DNA of 64,000 nt from Carex sylvatica (Eukaryota > Streptophyta > Magnoliopsida > Poales > Cyperaceae): the NCBI GenBank assembly GCA_964058845.1, contig CAXKVR010000173.1, positions 50,667 to 114,666 on the forward strand, written 5' to 3'. The notes below the pieces were generated by a model, which worked only from the letters and a program-made list of their open reading frames with translations, was not told the origin of the DNA and did no database searches. Positions 26,600 through 37,289 of this stretch are shown here, in pieces; position 1 is the stretch's first letter; each line of letters starts with the position of its first letter. Position numbers and translations under genes: made by a program.

Positions 26600-28260
26600 C
26601 CAGGTTGTGGTTGACTTGGTGCGGTTTGATGACCCAGCTACTCCAATATAAGTTTATTCTGAGCAACCAATTGAGCATTATTCATTTGCATCTGTTGCAT
26701 TTGCTCAAAAAGTATTTGGTTCATCTTTCCTTGCTCGTGCATGAAGTTATCCATTACTGGAGCGACATATGGCTTGGAAGTACTAATTTGGGGTCCTCGG
26801 TTGTTCTGGTTAGAAAAGGAAGCATTTTGGTAGAAGTTCCTGTTGCCATTTTCAGAAGGGTTGTTGAAGGAGTTGTTGAAAGAGGGTTTTGTGGTATTGT
26901 TGTATTGCATAGGATTGTTTTGTTTCAATCTCCAGTTTTGTTGCTTGATCGGATCTTTGGAATAGGATCGATTGAATGAAGGTTTTGGAAAATATGAAGG
27001 TTCATTGTTGAGGGAGTTTATCTATTCGATCTCTCCTTCAACTTGCGCCATTGGATATTGCTCATAAACGTGTCCCTCATCTCCACACATGACACATGAT
27101 TCTGGTTGTTGGCTTGCAACTGCTTTCACACTTAACTTGTCAACTGCCTTCTGCATGGCGTCCATTTTGGCAGTTAAAGCAGTCATCTGATCGACCTCAA
27201 ATCGGTCGCCTCCGCCAGCTCGAGAATTATCGCGGCCAGACCACTGTTGGTTTATCGCCATGTTGTCAATCAAATCTATAGCATCCTGAGCTCCTCTGTC
27301 CATAAGGGCTCCACCTGCAACAGAATCAACAGAGGTACGAGTATTGTCAGTCAAACCATCATAAAAGGTCTGGATAAGCAACCAATCAGGGAGACTATGG
27401 TGTGTACAAGAGTACTGTAAGTTCCTAAACCTTTTTCAAGCTTTATTCATGTGTTCATCGGACCTCTGCTTAAAGCTGGTTAGTTGGGTTCTTACTTTAG
27501 CTGCTCTTTTGTAAGGAAAAAATATGGTCAGAAATATTATAGACAAATCCCTCCAGTTGGTGATAGAATCCCTAGGTAACGATCCTAACCATTTCTTGAC
27601 TTTATCCCTAAGAGTAAAAGGAAATAGAGCCAGTTTGGTGTAATTAGATATTGCCCTATTGGTCTTAATAGTGGTACAACACTCGAGAAAAGTTTACAAG
27701 TGGGCATGTGGATCCTCATGATCCAAGCCGTGAAAGGTATTCTGCTGCACAATGTTGACAACTCCCGGATTAAAATTTGGTTGCTGTCCTGCTATCCGTG
27801 GAAGCCTGATTGCGCCTCTCACATCTCCAGCCCGAGGCACATTGAACTCATGCAAGGTTCTCGGCTGGACGAAGTCATCCATCTACTCGTCTTCCAGATC
27901 AGTTAGGTTCTGCTGCTCATCATCATCTCCATTGTTGCTGTGGATGATCATCCCTTCTGGATTAGGTTGCTCATGTCTCTCAGGTCGTACGGGTCACGTG
28001 AGATTGATGCGAGTCGCATTGACTATTGAGTAAATAGGAGCTGAGTGCACAGATCTTGTATCGTTGACGCGGGATGCATCCGGTATGACACGGGGCACGT
28101 CCGGTGTAACGCGGGTCGCGTCAAGAGGTGGTTGTACAAGAATAGCCAGGCTGAGGGGGACTTCCGTGTTAGAAAGTGATCTCTTACTCCTCAGCCTGTA
28201 ATTGACCTTCGGTGGAGGTACGAAAGCCAGCTTGTCCCTTTGATAAGAGAAAAACAAGAG
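26600..28260 (-). pseudogene. Gag of the Ty3/gypsy element, broken
   Basis: Pieces read on the minus strand: an N-terminus at 28257-27994; the capsid-type segment 27882-27694 (NFNPGVVNIVQQNTFHGL, EDPHAHL); 27690-27380, matching the retrotransposon gag family; 27381-27022 with a degenerate zinc knuckle (CVMCGDEGHVYEQY, the last Cys replaced by Tyr); and an Asn/Gln-rich stretch at 26928-26638. Several stops and frame changes separate them. It packaged element RNA when intact. Confidence 0.8.
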
Positions 28261-28329
28261 AAAAACAAGAGAAAAAGGATATAGGTTAAAATCTAGATTA
28301 ATTAATTTAAGTAAAAATAAAAAAAATCA

Positions 28330-28362
28330 ATGATGTCGTCCCCAGCAACGGCGTCAAAAACT
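28330..28362 (-). promoter_or_regulatory. Primer binding site of the LTR element
   Basis: Directly inside the 5' LTR the minus strand reads TTTTTGACGCCGTTGCTGGG. It differs by a few transitions from the tRNA-complementary GGCGCCGTTGCCGGGGA region of plant Tat/Athila elements. Confidence 0.65.
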
Positions 28363-29814
28363 TGTTCACACAAAAGTATGCACAAAGTTTCAGTACAGCA
28401 AGCTGTACCTTTTAACCTTGGTTACACCTTCCGAGTCAGATTGCAAGTGTACAATCTCATCGAGCAGTATATTCAGGGTATCGATCCACATGACGATTCA
28501 ATTCTTAACTGGACAATTACTCAGATTAATTAGGTACTAGAAGTGAGAAAAGATTTTGTTTAAGTTCCTAAATTCAATGATTAAATAACAGAAGTAAAGT
28601 TTGGTTTTTAATCATATATAAAAGACGTTTCCAGGGTTTCAGATTTCATCTTACACTCTGCCTCTCAGCAACATTCACGCGACCCGCTTCCTTTCAGAAG
28701 TGACCTGTGTGACTCGACCCGCATGGGGATTGAGTGAGTTAAGCATGCTTTGTTTCTGTGTCAGTTTCTTGTGTAAGGCTATACTGACCGTACCTAATAT
28801 TTCTAAATCTCAACTCTTGTTTATCGGCTTAATGAACTTGGTAACGGAACTGTAATTTCACCTTCTTAGATTTCCAACCCTAAACTTGCATTTTATTGGT
28901 ATTCAACCTAAGTTACTTGTTTGGTTTACTAAAGGCATATATTATCTTGCGATAAATAGAAAGGTTCACCTTACGGTTACTATTTGGTCTTGAGGACCTA
29001 CCTCAAATACTTGGTCTGGTTGAAAGAAACATCAAGGCCAAAATACTAGAAGAAATGCTATAGACATCTAACAGTAAACAATCAAGAATCATTCAATCAA
29101 TTTCAACCAAGCAATTAAAATAATACTCAAATCAAATAAACACAAATATTCAACACAGATTCAAACATGCATAACAATGCATAGTTTCGGATTACATCTT
29201 AACCCTAAAAACTAAGAAATCTACTCAGACATAAGTAAAAAGAAAGAAAAATAATTGATAAGAAGATTGTTCATGACAAAACCCAAAGAACAAAGAAGAT
29301 TCGTGAAGAAACTTTCGTCTTCTCACTTCTCAACTTTGTCTCCAAGCTAGCCGTCAAATCCAAACCCTCAGAATCTCTCCCTTTTGCTCAAGAGGTGTGT
29401 AGAAAATAGAATTCCCTCTCTGTTGCCAGAAATTCCCTCTTATAATCGCCCAATGACAGACCTTTCATTGAAAATTTGTTTCCAACTTAGTTATGTTTTT
29501 GAATTAGTTTGATGCGACCCGCATTAGGTGTGACGCGATCTGCGTGCCTGTGTCCCTCGTATGAGTGATGAGAGTCGCGTCTGTGGTCGCTTCAGGGTGG
29601 GATGCGACCCACGTCAGGTGTGACGCGACCCGCATTAGGAGTTGATGAATTCGCCATCTTCTCTGATTTCGCTTATTTTCTGCAAAATAAGAATACAAAC
29701 GCAGCAGTACCACATTCTACATATATTCAATGAAATAGACGCAACTTGGTTGTTTAAAATACATGTTTTGGTATAGAAATTGATCAGGATTATAGGTCAG
29801 ATAATGAGACATTA
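28363..29814 (-). repeat. 5' LTR of the Ty3/gypsy element (1452 bp)
   Basis: Partner of 22230-23692. It begins TGTTCACACAAAAGTATGC and ends GAGACATTA, the final CATTA being a probable decay of CATCA. CpG-rich motif copies lie near 28678-28735 and 29510-29640. Many of them are CG-to-TG changed compared with the other LTR. Confidence 0.95.
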
Positions 29815-30652
29815 ATATCTACAATGTAAGGTAAAAAATTACAAGAGCAAGGTTTGAGTATAAAAAATATATTGGTATCACTAGCTTTAAGAGACATGCC
29901 GAAATTCACAAAAAAAAGGTAAGGTTCTAAGTAAAAATATTGAACCGAGACAAATCCAAACCCTTGTGAACTCGGATGGTACCAGAACCCGGATGGAGGC
30001 ATTCGTGAATTCGAAGTTCGATGAGATGTTTAACTTATACAACTCAAGAATGGGTGGCAACCAAAACCCGTCTTCGTCCCGTGCCGCCGCTAGGTATGAA
30101 TATAAATATACATGTATTTTTAATCTTTATTATTTATAATATCTATATTATTTGTCCACCAATTTTTTTATTTTTTAATAGTTCTACTTCTAGGAGCACT
30201 AGCAATGGTGGATTGTCAGCAGATTTTTAGTCTGAGAGCCAACCGCACACATCCACAAATGAGTTATTGAGCTATTTTGCGGGGCGCAACGAAAGTGAAC
30301 AGGTTGACATCATGGCTTGGTGGAGGAGGAATGCAAGGGCCTATTCAACGCTGGTGATGATGGCCCGCGGCGTATTTGCCGTGCCCGTGTCAGCCGTCCA
30401 TTCCGAAAGTTATTGTAGTTCGGCGAACATGATTCTCTTCAATAAACGCAGTAAGTTGTGTGCACATGTTTTTGAGAGACTTGTATGCTTGAAAGATTGG
30501 ATTGATGCTGAAAATCGCAAGCAACATTAAGATCAAGCATCATCATCTGAAGTCGACACTAAAGAAAGCAGTACTTAGGTGCGGCTCGAGGCTAATTCGG
30601 ATTTAGACGGTGCGGAAGAGAGCGAACAATGGTATATGAATGAGAACTTCTA
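29815..30652 (+). pseudogene. hAT transposase copy 2, part 3' of the LTR insertion
   Basis: It resumes with ATATCTACAATGTAAGG, the BED finger stretch YLQCKVKN. It then jumps, through a deletion near 29990, to the linker before the dimerisation domain (FNLYNSRMGGNQN, STSRSTSNGGLSADF). 30267-30530 holds VDIMAWWRRNARAYSTLVMM and the dimerisation domain (VHSESYCSSANMILFNKRS, VCLKDWI). Most of the catalytic part is missing. The stop-codon region and downstream TAGATAGATAGTGTCGG match the other copies. Confidence 0.82.
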
Positions 30653-31468
30653 GATAGATAGTGTCGGTATAAATTTCTAAACATTTCAATTAGTTTTTAA
30701 ATTATTCATTTTAGAGAAGAATTACTAACAGAAAAAAAATTAGAACTCCGCCTATGTTATTTTACGTAGTTGGTCCCAAGCTCAAAATAAAGAAGGAGAG
30801 TGACTTTTATTTTTTAATATATTATTTTAAAATAAGTTATATTATTTTTAAAGTAATTTATTTTAAAAAAATTTGATTTATATTTTATTGTTTTAAAGTA
30901 ATTTAGTTAAGGTATTTTAAAGTAATTGATTTAAGCAATATTATTTTAAAATAATTAGTAATTTTGATTTATATTTAAAGTAATTGATTTAAGCAAAATT
31001 GTTTTAAAATAATTAGTAATTTTAATTTAAATTTCATTATAACAAAAATTATTGAGTTCAAATATGCAACCATTTCAAATAAATTTTAGTTTAAATGAAT
31101 TTGAATTTATAATTTATTGGTCTACAAATAAAAAGAAAAAGAAAAAAAGAAAAAACAAAAAAAGGAAGAAAAATAGGAAAAAAAGAACAAAAGAAAAATC
31201 AGACCAGACCGCTCCCCCTACTCGGACTGCCCGGCCCCTGAACCCGAATCTTCCGGCCCCTGAAATCAGACTGCCCGGCCACCGAACCCGAGACGGGCAT
31301 GTGTTTGAAACAGACAGGGTAGGGTTTTAAAAAAAAAAATCCTGTGATACCCGACCTATTGTACCTGTGTGCCCATGTCGCCCGTACCCATGTCCACTCG
31401 TGCCCGTGCCCGTGTCCCTGCCCGGGTTTTGTTCGGTCCACCCTGTCCGGCCTGTTTGCAAAACACTA
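30653..31468. other. 3' untranslated and subterminal region of the composite hAT
   Basis: AT-rich DNA with repeated AAAGTAATTGATTTAAGCAA blocks (30890-31020), then a GA-rich tract, then a GC-rich subterminal part with repeated CCCGTGCCCGTG-type words up to the right end CACTA. It is homologous to 12140-12995 of the smaller hAT. Reading frames here are low-complexity artefacts. Confidence 0.7.
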
Positions 31469-31682
31469 CTCTGACTTATAATTTCTGATGCTTTAATTTA
31501 GAATTCTAATTACTAATTATAATTCAAAAAATTTATTTTGATTTTAACATTAGATTTAACCCGAATTATAAATTAAACATCTAGAGAAGGAATTTTTTTT
31601 CCAGAAAAGAGCAAAATCGATCGGTACAGATGAATCACCACTAAAACTTGAAATTCAGAGAGAACAGCTGGGTCCACCCCTG

Positions 31683-32745
31683 TCACCCGGAACACATTAA
31701 TCTGGATGCGATATGATGTGGACAATGATATATTGACTATCGATTACAATTAAATCATTTTCTTTTCACATAAACTCAATGTCAATTTGCTGATATTTGT
31801 TGATGTTATCACTTAACATATAGAAGCACGATCAGTAATTTTTAATTTAATATTAATTCTGTGGGGTACCTCACGGCGTGAGCTGTACAAGACATTATTA
31901 TGATGCAGGTAGAAATTTGCCTTTTTGAGTGAAAATTTACCCAAATGAATTAGTAAAACAGCCGCTTGACTAATTTGATTCATTGAAAGGCTGAAAAGGG
32001 ATTGAACCGGACAAATCGAAACCTCGACGAAATTGTTTGTGGCCACTGTTGGGTAATTATTACTATTTAAAACAGGCGAATAGAAAAATACACACCTCCG
32101 ATAAATTATAATTTGAGCTCATGCACTTACCTTGTCGGTTGTAAGTATATATTTTTTTTGAAGGACCGGTTGTAAGTATATTAAAACCTTACCTTGCATT
32201 TAACCAAGTATCGATCAAACCCTTCCATTTTTTCATTTTCCATTTTCTCCTATATATGAAGAAATGTTTTCTCGTTTTTTTCGTTTCTCCATACGTGCAG
32301 CCGTGTCATTAGTTGAATTTTATATTCCACCAAATGCTAAACGGCTAAAGAGAATATATAAATTAATATTTTACTTGATTCCTCTAACCAAACATTCCTC
32401 ACGTCATAGGATATTATTGCATTTATACGCGGTAGTAACCATTGGCTAAGTCTCATATAGCTTTCTTCAAGTAATTAATCCTATAGATTATTACCTAATC
32501 TCTCCAACTGCCAAATTTAAAATTAGCAACCAACTACCATCACCCAATAAATTATTTCATTCACTCATGGCACGAAATAATCTTCTTCAATTGTAAATCC
32601 GGACTCGTTCCTCTCTTTCTAAAATACTAATAAATAATTTGCATAATTTGTTTGGCTTTTATATCTCTCTCTAGTTCTCTCCCTCCTCTTTCTTCATCCT
32701 CATATTCCAACAAAAAAAAATCCAAATAAGGAGGAGAAGAGCCAT
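31683..32745 (+). promoter_or_regulatory. Upstream region and leader of the rhomboid gene
   Basis: No other gene is seen. A TATA-like TATATATGAAG lies near 32252. The last ~80 bases before the ATG are CT-rich (TCTCTCTCTAGTTCTC), then A-rich, a typical plant leader. Only weak repeat-like DNA occurs in 31690-32050. Confidence 0.4.
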
Positions 32746-34957
32746 ATGACAGAGATGTCTAACAATTCAGATGTGGAGTCAGCTGGCCAACGCATATCGC
32801 CTCCTCCGGGGAGAGGCATACCGAGGTATGGCAACGGCGCCCACATACCACCGCCACCATTTTACAATGACCCAATAACATTGGAGAAAACACATAAGCC
32901 GTGGCTAGTGCCTACTATTGTGGTGGTGGAGATAATAGTGTTCGTCTTTGAGATGGTGGTGAATAACTGCCCGGGTCATGACAGTGCATATGGTTCTTGC
33001 GTCGCAAAATTCCTTGGCCGGTTCTCTTTTCAGCCTTGGAAGGAGAACCCCTTGTTGGGACCGACGTCTAACACGTATGTTTTGTATAATTATTTTCTTG
33101 AATTTAATTTTGACATGATTTACTTTTTGACAATGAATAATTGTTGCTTGGGGCCTCCGGGCCCGGGGGGAGAGAGGGGGGTGTAACTGTTATTATTCTG
33201 TGTAATATGTTTAAAATCAACATGAATCGATTGCATTAATAATTATGTTGAATTGTCAATACTTGGTTAACAACAGTGAGAAGGAATAAGTCTGGTTATT
33301 AGTCATATCAGTATAGAGAACAATAATTCAAAAACAATTCGAGCATAGACTATGACAGAATAACTACTAATTTGAACCTGAATGTAATCTTATTTTTGTT
33401 GTTGACATATTTAATGAAGCAATGCATTTCCAATTTGAACCTGAATGTAATCTTATTCCTTTTGCTTAATTTATTCAATATATATAGGTTAAGAAAAATG
33501 GGAGCACTAGACTGGGATAAGGTGGTACATCAAGATCAGGGGTGGAGACTTGTGTCATGCATGTGGTTGCATGCTGGTTTGATTCATCTACTCGCTAATA
33601 TGATCTGCCTCATTTTCATTGGAGTTCGCCTGGAACAACAATTTGGATTTTGTAAGCCCTCAATACTTACAACACACCATAAACAATAAAGAAACTCAGA
33701 TGTTATCAATTTCTTCTCTAAAAAATATTGAAGAAAGAAATTGAAGGGAATTACTCTGACCCTTTCTTCTCTTGAAATTGTCTTTGCTTCTTTTCTAAAG
33801 GTATCTATAATACAAATCTAATACACAATTTGTTTTGTTTAATTGCTACAAAATTTGCAGTGAGGGTTGCACCGATTTATCTGATATCAGGATTTGGTGG
33901 CAGTGTTTTATCAGCTCTCTTCATACAAAACAATATTTCTGTCGGTGCATCGGGTGCTCTGTTTGGAATTCTTGGAGCAATGATAGCAGAGCTGCTCACT
34001 AATTGGACCATCTATACTAACAGAGTAAGTATATGTCCAAAGTAGTTTTATAATCCTTAATGATTAGAACCTACATGGAGCACTAACTATGTAGGAATTT
34101 AAATCCTTAAAATGAAGTTCAAAATTTTGATAAAGTAAAATAAATACAGGTATTCAATTCGTAAATAATTTTAGTAAAATTTTGTTGCCTCAGGTAGCTG
34201 CTCTCTTCAACATATTGGTTATTGCCATTATAAACTTGGTGATTGGCATACTGCCCCATGTTGATAATTTTGCACATATTGGAGGGTTCTTGGCTGGATT
34301 TCTCCTAGGATTTATTCTCTTATTTGAGCCTCAGTACGAATGGGTAAAGTCAAGAGGCCGAGCTTCTGTTTCGAAGTATGCGATTTACCAGCTCATTTTG
34401 GCTGGTGTTGCAGCTATCTTGCTTGCAGGAGGGTAAGTATAATGTTTTCTTAATGATCTAATCAGCGGCAGCTTACAAGACAGTTAATTTGACCTGTTCT
34501 TTAGTTTTGTCTGGTGTCTTTTTGTTCTCTTTTTAATTTGTTTATGGTTTCCCACTTGGTTTTGTCAACAATTAGTTTAGGATATCCTTGATTCTATCTT
34601 ATAATATAATTAAACAAATCAACATAAAATTTGATGCTCCTGCAAAATCTGTCCAAGAGCTGTACTACCTGATGATATTCTTAATATAAAACCTCTTAAT
34701 TAGCTGTATGCTATTATAAACCTTCTAATATAATTAAATTGAAATTGTATGATTCTGTAACTTCCAAGTACCTATTTTGTGCCTTTTCATTTGAGCAAGG
34801 GACATTGGACTTGTTAACAATAAAAGTTTCACCCTTCTTGTGCAGCTTGGCTGTGGGATTGTATGCTTTGTTCAATGGGAAGAATGGCAACGAGCATTGT
34901 TCATGGTGCCATTACCTTACCTGTGTACCAACTTCTAGTTGGAAGTGTTCTTCCTAA
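32746..34957 (+). CDS. Rhomboid-like intramembrane serine protease (RBL family)
   Basis: Five exons (32746-33074, 33488-33651, 33861-34024, 34194-34432, 34846-34957) join in phase to 335 residues. The product is a multi-pass membrane protease that cuts single-pass proteins inside the membrane. A Pro-rich cytosolic N-terminus is followed by the first membrane segment (about residues 45-68), and a [13 protein letters not shown] segment. The catalytic serine is Ser195 in GASGALFG, the catalytic histidine is His247 in [13 protein letters not shown]. The C-terminal cap [20 protein letters not shown], rich in Cys, is typical of Arabidopsis RBL1/RBL2-type secretory-pathway members. All splice sites are GT-AG. 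Two in-frame ATGs (codons 1 and 4) open the frame. The gene appears intact. Confidence 0.93.
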
Positions 34958-37289
34958 GAAAAGACAAGAGGTTGATTCGTTTCTCAGAGAGATCAACATA
35001 TCTTTGTTTTTGTTTAGCATTAAATACATCTTTATTCAATTTGTTTATACTGTAAATCAAAGGGTTAAAGTTGTTTTCGGAGTGAGTCAATGTAAGTCGA
35101 CAGCGTTATCGTGAAGGTCGTTAGGCATATTTTTTTGTTGATATTATTTTCATATTCAACCATTTTCATATATACTTTTCCAGCTGAGAGTGTGAATTGT
35201 GCTTGTTGTTTGGTTATAATGGACTTAAATTTGAACTGATAATTAATTTTTATCCTATTACGAGCTGTATGCTGTTTACTTACTGAAATTATAACCAATT
35301 GTCTGAATTTTTGTTTCTTATTGCGTTCAGCTTGACTGCTGTAATCACATTATGTGCGTAACTGCAATTAATATTAACAAAGTACTCAAGAAGAAAATTA
35401 TTGCAGAACAAAGTGCACTTTGATTAGCCCTCTTTTACAAGAACCACAAATCATCTTATAACAAGCAAAGTACCTTTTCATTAAACACAGTGTAGTTGAC
35501 AAGGTAAATGATGATAATTAAATATTGGATTTGACAATTAGACATTAGCTAACTGTGTATGCTCCACACGTTAAGTTTTGTATTGTATCGCTTTCATCCA
35601 GCTTTAATTCACCGTTTGAAATTTAGCTCAAGTATAGAGTCTAGGAATGAGTCAAATATTGATATATTATGTCATACTTTTCTTTCCTAATAATTCTATT
35701 GCCAACTTGGAGGAACATTAGAGATTACTTTTCTTTTTAAATAACAACCTAATTGGCAATAATAAATTTGATCGTAGAAGTGAAAAAGGCACACAAAAAT
35801 CAACAGCAGTAGTATTGGCCACCAAATGCAAAAAATTTAATCTGCAATGACCTTTTCCAATTCATGTCCTGGCACTCCAATTTGCTGTTAGAATATGGAA
35901 TAATTCAAATGCTGAATTTAAAGAAGTTTCCTCTTTTTTTTGGGACCCAAATCGTTCATAAAGGATCTACAATTGGTAATCCTGGATCAGATGAATGTCC
36001 AATTTGCTGTAAAATTTTATTGTACTTATTTACCGTGATCAATTTAATTATAACATTATAATATCATTTATTATAAAAAGAATACAAACTCCATGATTCC
36101 CACATGCGTGTGCTTCTTAACTAAATTTGCATCAAAATTTTCTTTTGGTTGCTTGGTAATAAGGTACGTACCTGGTCTTTGTCGGTTGAGTTTTAACTTT
36201 TGCCGAAGCCTGTGAAACCGGATGAATAAGGTTTACATGTCTTTCTTTGTTTTTTCTTTTTAAAGTTGTCTATTGCCAACCGACAATTTCGTTAAACAAA
36301 TACATGCCTTTCCAATTATTGTTAACTTTTTCTTTTTTTTTGGAATTCCCAGATATATATCACAAGTCAGAATGTAGTTTAAGGTCTGCATTACTGAAAA
36401 CTTCTATATTATTTATGTGAGGGCTCAAATGCTTCATTTCTTTCATGCCTCGATCATATTTCACATCATTATCTCCAATTTCAAAATTTAAATAGACAAT
36501 CCAAATTGCTTAACATGATAATCCACATTAAAATGTGCCTGGAAATCAAATTTTATATTTAAAAAAAAATACTATTTTTTTAAGATAGATACAAAATTAT
36601 TATTTTTAGAAAATTTTGGACCATCTAAAAAGAGTGATTTTGTAACCATCTTAAAAAATAGTTAAAATTTTCAAAAAATATAAAATTTGATCTCCAAGTA
36701 CATTTTAATGTAGATATCATGTTGAATGTTGAACAGTTCAGATTATTTGTTTAAACTTTAAAATCAAAGATAATAATGTGAGATATAATTGAAGCACGAA
36801 AACAATGAACATTTGAACCCTCCTCGATCTGTATATACATATATTTAAATATATGATATTTATTTGGGCAGATACAGCCGTCTATAATGTCCTGGCATTA
36901 TACTTGTTTATTCAAGAGATAACTGTTCATCAAATCATGACCAGCGTATTAAGCCCATTCGGGCAAATTTTAAATTTGCGATTAGGTGAAGTCTTTGCAT
37001 AACTAACATATATCAACAATTAAAAATGGTTTCGCCGCGCTTTCTTTAATTGCCTATATGATGTTACAGAATGTTATAATATTAACTTATCTAAACCTCG
37101 GATATTACAAAGTTATTCACCTAAAGATAAGCCATTTATAAAGTTAGTCACCACAAAAATCAGAACCTACTCACGTGTTTACCTTAACCAAACTATTTTA
37201 GGCTATCAAAACAACCTAACTGTATCTCCTATACTCAAACAAAAAGCCTGAAAGATAGATAAATAAATTAAAGAAAAGAACAAATAAAC
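34958..37289. other. 3' end of the rhomboid gene and intergenic DNA with one MITE
   Basis: The first 300 bases are likely 3' untranslated sequence. The rest is AT-rich and has no recognisable gene. A foldback MITE occupies 36419-36822. Short reading frames on both strands lack family resemblance. Confidence 0.5.
36419..36822. mobile_element. Long-TIR foldback MITE, related to the one at 37768
   Basis: The left arm starts GAGGGCTCAAATG and the right arm ends CATTTGAACCCTC. The arms stay imperfectly complementary for about 150 bp. The inner arms share CATTAAAATGTGCCTGGAAATC/GATCTCCAAG-type sequence with the MITE at 37768-38155. No matching target duplication is visible, so the border or the flank may have decayed. 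Confidence 0.7.

Larger units (their letters stand above)
22230..29814 (-). mobile_element. Ty3/gypsy LTR retrotransposon (Tat/Athila type), non-autonomous, inserted in hAT copy 2
   Basis: Two direct LTRs (22230-23692 and 28363-29814) begin TGTTCA and end CATCA/CATTA. The target duplication ATATC flanks the element exactly (22225-22229 and 29815-29819). Coding runs on the minus strand, so the right LTR is the 5' one. Next to it, read on the minus strand, is TTTTTGACGCCGTTGCTGGG, close to the TTGGCGCCGTTGCCGGGG primer-site region of this group. Next to the left LTR is the polypurine tract AAGCTTGGGGAAATT. Gag, protease and only the first part of reverse transcriptase are present. RNase H and integrase are missing, so it would need help to move. 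The hAT sequence continues correctly across the insertion. Confidence 0.95.
15845..31468 (+). mobile_element. Composite hAT: two transposase copies between one pair of ends, plus a nested LTR element
   Basis: The left end is TAGTAGTTTGAAAAAAAACC. The right end, read inverted, is TAGTGTTTTGCAAACAGG. Both are of the same family as the hAT at 9615. The 8-bp flanks are CTTTGATT (15837-15844) and CTCTGACT (31469-31476), differing only at two C/T positions. Inside, in order: GC-rich subterminal DNA, a long tandem array, transposase copy 1 (17939-20486), its 3' region, a second shorter array, transposase copy 2 N-terminus (to 22229), the Ty3/gypsy element (22230-29814), the rest of copy 2 (29815-30652), and the 3' subterminal DNA. 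No GC-rich termini exist between copy 1 and copy 2, so they are not two adjacent insertions. Without the LTR element the composite is about 8 kb. Confidence 0.85.
15727..31682. mobile_element. CAGGG-type MITE, copy B, split by the hAT composite
   Basis: The left part (15727-15844) begins CAGGGCAAG and shares ATTCATTAACTAATTAAG-type sequence with copy A at 4830-4860. The right part (31477-31682) shares the AGAGCAAA..GAATC..AATTCAGAG stretch with copy A and ends GGTCCACCCCTG, matching copy A's GGTCCGCCCCTG. Together about 325 bp, so it is one MITE opened by the 15.6-kb insertion. Outer target duplications are not clear (ATTTTAAT versus TCACCCGG), so the outer edges may be eroded. Confidence 0.6.

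Noticed and set aside
26605..26979. A 124-codon plus-strand frame in the retrotransposon
   Set aside because: It is the complement of the Asn/Gln-rich gag stretch, which reads sensibly on the minus strand.
31052..31441. Open frames on both strands near the right end of the composite hAT
   Set aside because: They are made of lysine-coding A-rich DNA and of GC-rich subterminal repeats. The same happens at the ends of the other hAT.
32264..32449. A 61-codon frame upstream of the rhomboid gene
   Set aside because: It lies in promoter-like DNA with no family resemblance and no splice sites joining it to exon 1.
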